The translations under genes and the position numbers were made by a program. 64,000 bases of DNA from Cadophora sp. MPI-SDFR-AT-0126 (taxonomy: Eukaryota; Ascomycota; Leotiomycetes; Helotiales; Ploettnerulaceae): the NCBI GenBank assembly GCA_020747065.1, contig JAGMVK010000016.1, forward strand, positions 372,001 to 436,000, written 5' to 3'. The first letter of the stretch is position 1, and the number at the start of each line of letters is the position of its first letter. Positions 58,155-64,000 of the stretch are shown here, piece by piece. The notes beneath the pieces were generated by a model. It worked only from the letters and a program-made list of their open reading frames with translations, had not been told where the DNA came from and made no database searches.

Positions 58155-60280
58155 GTTGGGTGATTATTTAGGGGGTATTTCCAGTGCCGTCTGTTTTTGC
58201 AGCAATCAGTACTTGAGAATTCCAGAAAGGGTAGCAAATGCTTCCAGAAGTAGAACTGACCTATTCTATGATCTCCAGAAACTCAGCAAAGAGCAGGAGT
58301 GCAAGGGCACAAATTTGAAGCTGCAGGAAGCAGCGGAGGGAGAAATGTCGGATCAACAAATCGTACTGTGGTAACGCTGTAAATAAAGTAAGGAAAGAGC
58401 GTTCTATAATGTGGCAGAAGATGGGAGGGAGGGAGGATTGAGTGAAGCAGAGGAGGATGGGCTGCTGCAAGTATGTAGGGGGAATCAATTGAGGATATCT
58501 GCGGAAGAAGAAGTCGTTGTGGCCTTTCGTCCTTGCAGCTCTGGCTGTTGGAAATAATTGAGCTCCATCGGCCTCAACGTAAACTCAACTCGCCAAAAAG
58601 CCAGCAGGGTCGGACCCGCTAAGTCGCTTCTGAACCTGTTGGGCGTAGATCCCGGGTCATGGCTGCATGGACGCCACACCCCGTCGCATGGCCGGCATGG
58701 CAGCACTACAGCACGCTACGGAATGCAGCGGGCCATTGAGTGATACTGACTTTAGATAGAGATGGAGGAGGGGAAAACAAGCGAGAGTTGCCACGAAGGG
58801 AGAAGGTGACGAAAGGACGGGCTTGGGTCTGGGCTTTGGTTTGGCCTGGCCTTGAAGCAAGATGTGATGGGATTTGAGGAGTTGAGAGGCTGGACCGGAG
58901 GCTTGACCGGAAAGATGAGGTACATACTACGACGACGTGCAGTCGTGGAGGGGCAAGGGATAGATCGAGTGCGTGGCAACTTCTTCGAGGTGATACGCTT
59001 TGTTTACTTCCGCACGAACTACCATTGATGATACTGATATTGATACTAGCTAAGAGGTGTGCGAGCCCGAAGGCTTTTACCAAGATCAAGCTCACCCACT
59101 GTAGAAGGCAGCTTCCTCCCCAGTCTGCAAGACGGAACAACAGCATCATTGTCAGCCTCCTCTCGACTAAAAAGTAATCAGGCAGTTAAAATATTGCCGT
59201 CTCATATTGTTGAGACAACACGTATCCAAAACATCGAATACATTCCAGTTCGTGATGTCTTCATTTTGTAATCAATACCATCAACCGTGAGACCGGACGG
59301 TGCAAATATCTCGCCGTTCCTTTCGTCCTTTGATGAGGCTGATGAGATTGCAAAGGCTGACAGACTTTTTCATCTCGCCTATGGTTGTGTTGTGTTGCGT
59401 TGTGTCTCCATTCTGTGGAGTGGCATGTTTTTATTGGGGACTGGTTATGCACCCCAGCCACAGTAATGAGGGTCCTTGGCTTGAATAGGGGTCAAGTCAC
59501 CAAAGCGAAACGAGCCATGTCAAATTCCAACCCTCACATCCCTTGCGTAGAGACAGGACGAGGTACTCGGAGACGGCACTTAACTCACCCCGAATGATTT
59601 TCGCGATAAGAAGAGGCCTGCAGATTGCTGAGATGCGTATGCACATGCGGAATCATGCGGGATTTGACCCCTCAGCAGGCTGCTGCAGGTGATGCAGAGA
59701 AGAACTAAAAGTTGAGAAGTAAATTATTACGTCGCTGCCGCTGGACCGTGACCGTCAGGGTGGATTTGGTGCAGTGTGCAGTGTGCAGTGTGCAGTGCAT
59801 GAAGGATGCTGGCCCAGTAACTTTTTGACCGGGGTTGATGCGGACTAGACCAAGAATGGTTAGAAAAGCACAACCCGTTGGGAGCTCCAGCAAAAGATGT
59901 TCGATTCAACAAGGCCAAACCGACCAGAGCGAGCTCGAGGATCTTCACCTCTGGATTCCTCTCTACATCTCCGCACCACCTCCCTCCTACCATACTCGCA
60001 AAACATTTGGTCTTCATAGATCAATTGTCCACACTTCTCCCTCCTCACAATCCTCCTCCTACCATTATACCGCCTTCTCTGTTGTAATTCATCTGTTGCT
60101 TGTTTCCTTGCATTGTCCCAGCAGCGTTCCGTCGCTTCTCGGAAAACTTCAAATTAGACTGAACCTACAACTGCCAACTCGTCGGCAAACTAATCGACTC
60201 CTCTACCTCTCCACATATTCGAACTTTTGATAACCCCTCTATACCCGTCAAAACGTCTGCGGACGTTTAATCCTGCAAAT
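58155..60280. promoter_or_regulatory. Bidirectional promoter region of the fatty acid synthase genes
   Basis: A 2.1-kb spacer between the divergent beta and alpha start codons. No gene is seen in it. It is long enough to hold two separate promoters. The final 400 nt before the alpha start are C/T-rich with a long leader. I could not identify a site for a named regulator by eye. Confidence 0.6.
59771..59798 (+). repeat. Four-copy 7-nt minisatellite (GCAGTGT)
   Basis: GCAGTGT occurs at 59771, 59778 and 59785, and GCAGTGC at 59792, in direct tandem, about 480 nt before the alpha subunit start codon. Confidence 0.85.
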
Positions 60281-63200
60281 ATGCGTCCCGAAGTCGAGCA
60301 GGAGCTCGCCCATACGCTCCTTGTGGAGTTACTGGCATATCAGTTTGCCTCGCCCGTGAGATGGATTGAAACGCAGGATGTGATTCTTGCAGAAAAGACA
60401 ACTGAGCGCATTGTGGAAATCGGTCCTGCGGATACCCTGGGTGTGATGGCGAAGAGGACAATTGCATCCAAATACGAAGCCTACGATGCAGCAAAATCCG
60501 TCCAGAGACAAATTCTCTGCTACAACAAAGATGCGAAGGAAATTTACTACGATGTGGATCCGGTGGAAGATGAGCCAGAACCAGTGGCCACTGAGTCTAC
60601 GCCTGCTGCTTCTGCTCCTTCATCCAGCGGAGCCCCTGCGGCAGCCGCTCCTCCTCCACCAAGTGCTGGACCAGCTGCTTCAGTTCCAGATGCCCCTGTT
60701 GGCGCAGTGGACATCGTGAGAGCACTGATTGCTCAGAAGCTCAAGAAGCCTCTCTTGGAGATCCCTTTGAGCAAAGCAATTAAGGATTTGGTTGGTGGTA
60801 AGTAAACAATACCCCTTTTCGGAACCTGCAGAAGCTAAATTTTTGTTTACAGGCAAATCTACCCTCCAAAACGAAATTCTCGGTGATCTGGGCAAGGAAT
60901 TTGGATCTACACCCGAGAAACCAGAAGATACCCCTCTTGATGAACTAGGAGCCTCTATGCAGGCTACGTTCAACGGTCAGCTTGGAAAGCAATCGTCTTC
61001 CCTTGTCGCCCGATTGATCTCGTCGAAAATGCCAGGTGGATTCAACATTACTTCAGCCAGAAAATACCTCGAAACGAGATGGGGTCTTGGGGCTGGGAGA
61101 CAGGATGGTGTTTTATTGCTTGCTCTTACAATGGAGCCTGCAGCTCGTTTGGGATCTGAAAATGATGCCAAGGCATTCCTTGACGATGTCTCCCAGAAAT
61201 ACGCTGGAAATGCAGGTATCAGTCTCTCTGCACCAGTGGCTGGTGGAGATGCAGGGGGTGCTGGAGCTGGCATGATGATGGATCCAGCAGCCATCGATGC
61301 CCTGACCAAGGACCAAAGAGCACTTTTCAAGCAGCAACTCGAGCTTTTCGCCAGATATCTCAAGATGGATCTCCGAGCTGGAGAAAAGGCCTTCATTGGC
61401 TCCCAACAGTCACAAGCAACACTTCAGGCCCAATTGGATCTCTGGAATGTTGAGCATGGAGACTTCTATGCTGCTGGTATCGAGCCAGTTTTCACCCCAC
61501 TCAAGGCAAGAGTATACGATTCATCCTGGAATTGGGCACGTCAAGACGCTCTTACCATGTTCTACGACATCATCTTTGGCCGTCTGAAAGCAGTGGACAG
61601 AGAGATTGTCAGCCAATGCATCCGCATCATGAACCGATCAAACCCCACGCTCCTCGAGTTCATGCAATATCACATCGACAACTGCCCTACTGAGCGTGGT
61701 GAGACATATCAGCTTGCTAAGGAGCTTGGCCAGCAACTCATCGAGAATTGCCGTGAAGTTTTGGACACAGCTCCTTGCTACAAGGATGTTGGTATCCCAA
61801 CTGGACCTCACACCACAATTGATGCCCGTGGAAACCTGTCATATGCGGAAATCCCAAGGACAAGTGCACGAAAGCTCGAACATTACGTTCGCGAGATGGC
61901 CGACGGTGGCAAGATCTCCGAGTATGGCAACCGAACTAAGGTACAAAACGATCTAAGCCGTATCTACAAGTTGATCAAGCAACAACACAAGCTCTCCAAG
62001 TCATCTCAACTCCAGATCAAGGCACTATATGGCGATGTCATTCGATCGTTGGCCATGAGCGAAGGCCAAATTATTCCCAAGGAAAATGGAAATGGCAAGA
62101 TCAACGGTGTCAAGAAGGCTCGCAACCCTCATGCCAAGACTGGCAAGGTTGAGACAATCCCCTTCCTGCACTTGAAGAGGAAAGATGAGCACGGATGGGA
62201 GTACAGCAAGAAGCTCACAGGTCTCTACATTGAGGGCCTGGAGACAGCTGCGAAGAACGGCGTCACCTTTCAAGGAAAGAATGTGCTAATGACTGGTGCT
62301 GGTGCCGGTTCTATCGGCGCGGATGTCTTGCAAGGTCTGATCAGTGGAGGAGCAAAGGTTGTCGTTACAACCAGCCGTTTCTCTCGCGAAGTTACCGAGT
62401 ACTACCAATCTATGTACTCTCGCTTCGGTTCTCGAGGCTCGCAACTTATCGTTGTGCCCTTCAACCAAGGGAGCAAGCAAGATGTGGAGGCTTTGATCGA
62501 CTACATCTACGACACGAAGAAGGGTCTCGGATGGGATCTCGACTTCATTGTCCCATTCGCCGCTATCCCCGAGAATGGTCGCGAGATCGACAGCATTGAC
62601 TCCAAGTCTGAGCTTGCTCACCGCATCATGTTGACCAACCTTCTCCGCATGCTCGGAGCCGTCAAGACACAGAAAGCAGAGCGCGGCTTTGAAACCCGAC
62701 CAGCTCAAGTCGTTTTGCCATTGTCCCCCAACCACGGAACTTTCGGAAACGACGGTCTGTACTCCGAGTCCAAGTTGGGACTCGAGACCTTGTTCAATAG
62801 ATGGCACTCTGAGAACTGGGGTAACTTCCTCACTATCTGTGGCGCCGTCATCGGCTGGACTCGTGGTACTGGGCTCATGTCTGGTAACAACATCGTTGCT
62901 GAAGGAGTCGAAGCCTACGGTGTCCGCACCTTCTCTCAACAGGAGATGGCTTTCAACTTGCTTGGTCTCATGTCTCCATCAATTGTCGACCTTTGCCAAT
63001 CCGAGCCTGTCTTTGCTGATTTGAACGGTGGTCTTCAATTCATCCCGGATCTCCAGAACCTGATGATGAAGCTCAGGAAGGATATCATGGAGACCAGTGA
63101 AGTCAGACAAGCTGTTACCAAGGAAACTGCCATTGAGAACAAGATTGTCAATGGAGAGGACAGCGAGGCTCTTTACAAGAAGGTGACCATCGAGCCTCGC

Positions 63201-64000
63201 GCCAACATCAAGTTCGAGTTCCCTCGTCTTCCAGACTGGGAGAAAGAGGTCGAGCCACTCAACGAGAATCTCAAGGGTATGGTTGATCTCGAAAAGGTTG
63301 TTGTCGTTACTGGTTTCGCTGAAGTTGGACCTTGGGGTAACTCACGTACCCGATGGGAGATGGAAGCACACGGAAAGTTCTCTCTCGAGGGTTGTGTTGA
63401 GATGGCCTGGATCATGGGTCTCATCAAGAACCACAATGGCCCAATCAAGGGTAAGCAGTATGCTGGCTGGGTGGATGCCAAGTCTGGAGAGCCTGTGGAC
63501 GACAAAGACATCAAGGCCAAGTACGAGAAGCACATTCTAGAGCACTCTGGTATTCGTCTTATTGAGCCTGAGCTCTTCAAGGGATACGACCCCAACAAGA
63601 AGCAACTTCTTCAGGAGGTTGTCATCCAGGAGGATCTTGAGCCATTTGAGACCTCAAAGGAGACTGCTGAGGAGTTCCAACGCGAGCACGGAGACAAAGC
63701 TGAGATCTTCGAGATCCCTGAGTCTGGCGAGTACATTGTGCGCATGAGAAAGGGAGCAACACTCCTGATCCCCAAGGCTCTTCAATTCGATCGCCTGGTC
63801 GCTGGTCAGATCCCAACAGGTTGGGATGCCAAACACTACGGTATCCCCGACGACATCATCTCTCAGGTCGATCCCGTTACCCTCTTCGTTCTTGTCTGCA
63901 CTGTCGAGTCTCTTTTGGCATCTGGTATCACCGATCCATACGAGTTCTACAAGTATGTACACATCTCTGAGGTCGGTAACTGTATTGGTTCCGGTATTGG
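60281..64000 (+). CDS. fas2: Fatty acid synthase alpha subunit, 3' part beyond window
   Basis: Exons 60281-60797 and 60853-64000 (55-nt intron); the gene continues past the right edge. The start [20 protein letters not shown] matches other fungal alpha chains, where the first part completes the malonyl/palmitoyl transferase. An Ala/Pro-rich linker (about 110-140) leads to the acyl carrier domain, with the phosphopantetheine Ser in [16 protein letters not shown]. The intron splits the Gly codon just before that Lys-Ser. The ketoreductase has [20 protein letters not shown] and the Tyr region [20 protein letters not shown]. The ketosynthase begins near [14 protein letters not shown] and is cut at GNCIGSGIG, before its catalytic Cys and the C-terminal phosphopantetheinyl transferase. 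It pairs with the beta subunit in the cytosolic dodecamer. Confidence 0.96.

Noticed and set aside
1..64000. Transposons, CRISPR arrays, bacterial operon signals
   Set aside because: No transposase-like frames, terminal repeats or CRISPR-type repeats were seen, and the gene structure is plainly eukaryotic.

Overview
This is filamentous ascomycete (Pezizomycotina) nuclear DNA. The genes are separate units with many short introns (about 45-80 nt, gt...ag, CTRAY-like branch points just before the acceptor), there are no operons, and the families are typical of moulds: a DAL5-type MFS transporter, a PhoA-type acid phosphatase, a tannase/feruloyl esterase, Arp9, and two-subunit fungal fatty acid synthase genes placed head to head. 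A plant-associated Leotiomycete-like fungus would fit, but that is a guess. Exon boundaries were read by eye from splice signals and reading-frame continuity.

Left end (1-5200): a tartrate/D-malate dehydrogenase gene (cut by the window edge) diverges from a TDA10/plant-GLYK-type D-glycerate 3-kinase gene, followed by an anion:cation-symporter MFS gene. Together these match import of tartrate, oxidative decarboxylation to D-glycerate and phosphorylation to 3-phosphoglycerate. A 19-nt motif, or its 10-nt core, recurs in the shared divergent promoter (two cores 30 nt apart) and in the transporter promoter. I regard this as the best candidate for an undescribed catabolic cluster.

5.7-22 kb: an Rrt8/LDS-like membrane protein, a 1152-residue Ser/Thr-rich secreted mucin-like protein with Gly/Tyr modules at both ends, an Ayr1-like reductase, a candidate small gene in a long spacer, a large SH3-domain protein with a Cys/His cluster, and a type II membrane methyltransferase-like protein.

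23.5-38 kb: mainly secreted or membrane hydrolases: lysophospholipase, YtcJ-like amidohydrolase, a six-cysteine small secreted protein, PhoA-like acid phosphatase, a secreted HAD phosphatase and an arylsulfatase. They look suited to releasing phosphate, sulfate and carbon from organic sources. A tRNA-like T arm and a coding-like relic lie in the spacers.

38.5-50.6 kb: two F-box-like coding blocks (possibly one gene), a membrane protein with an Arg/Glu-rich tail, an F-box/2EXR-like protein with a Lys/Thr tail, Arp9 (SWI/SNF-RSC) and a secreted tannase/feruloyl esterase of eight exons.

51.8-64 kb: the fatty acid synthase beta subunit (minus) and alpha subunit (plus, cut by the right edge) share a 2.1-kb promoter region.
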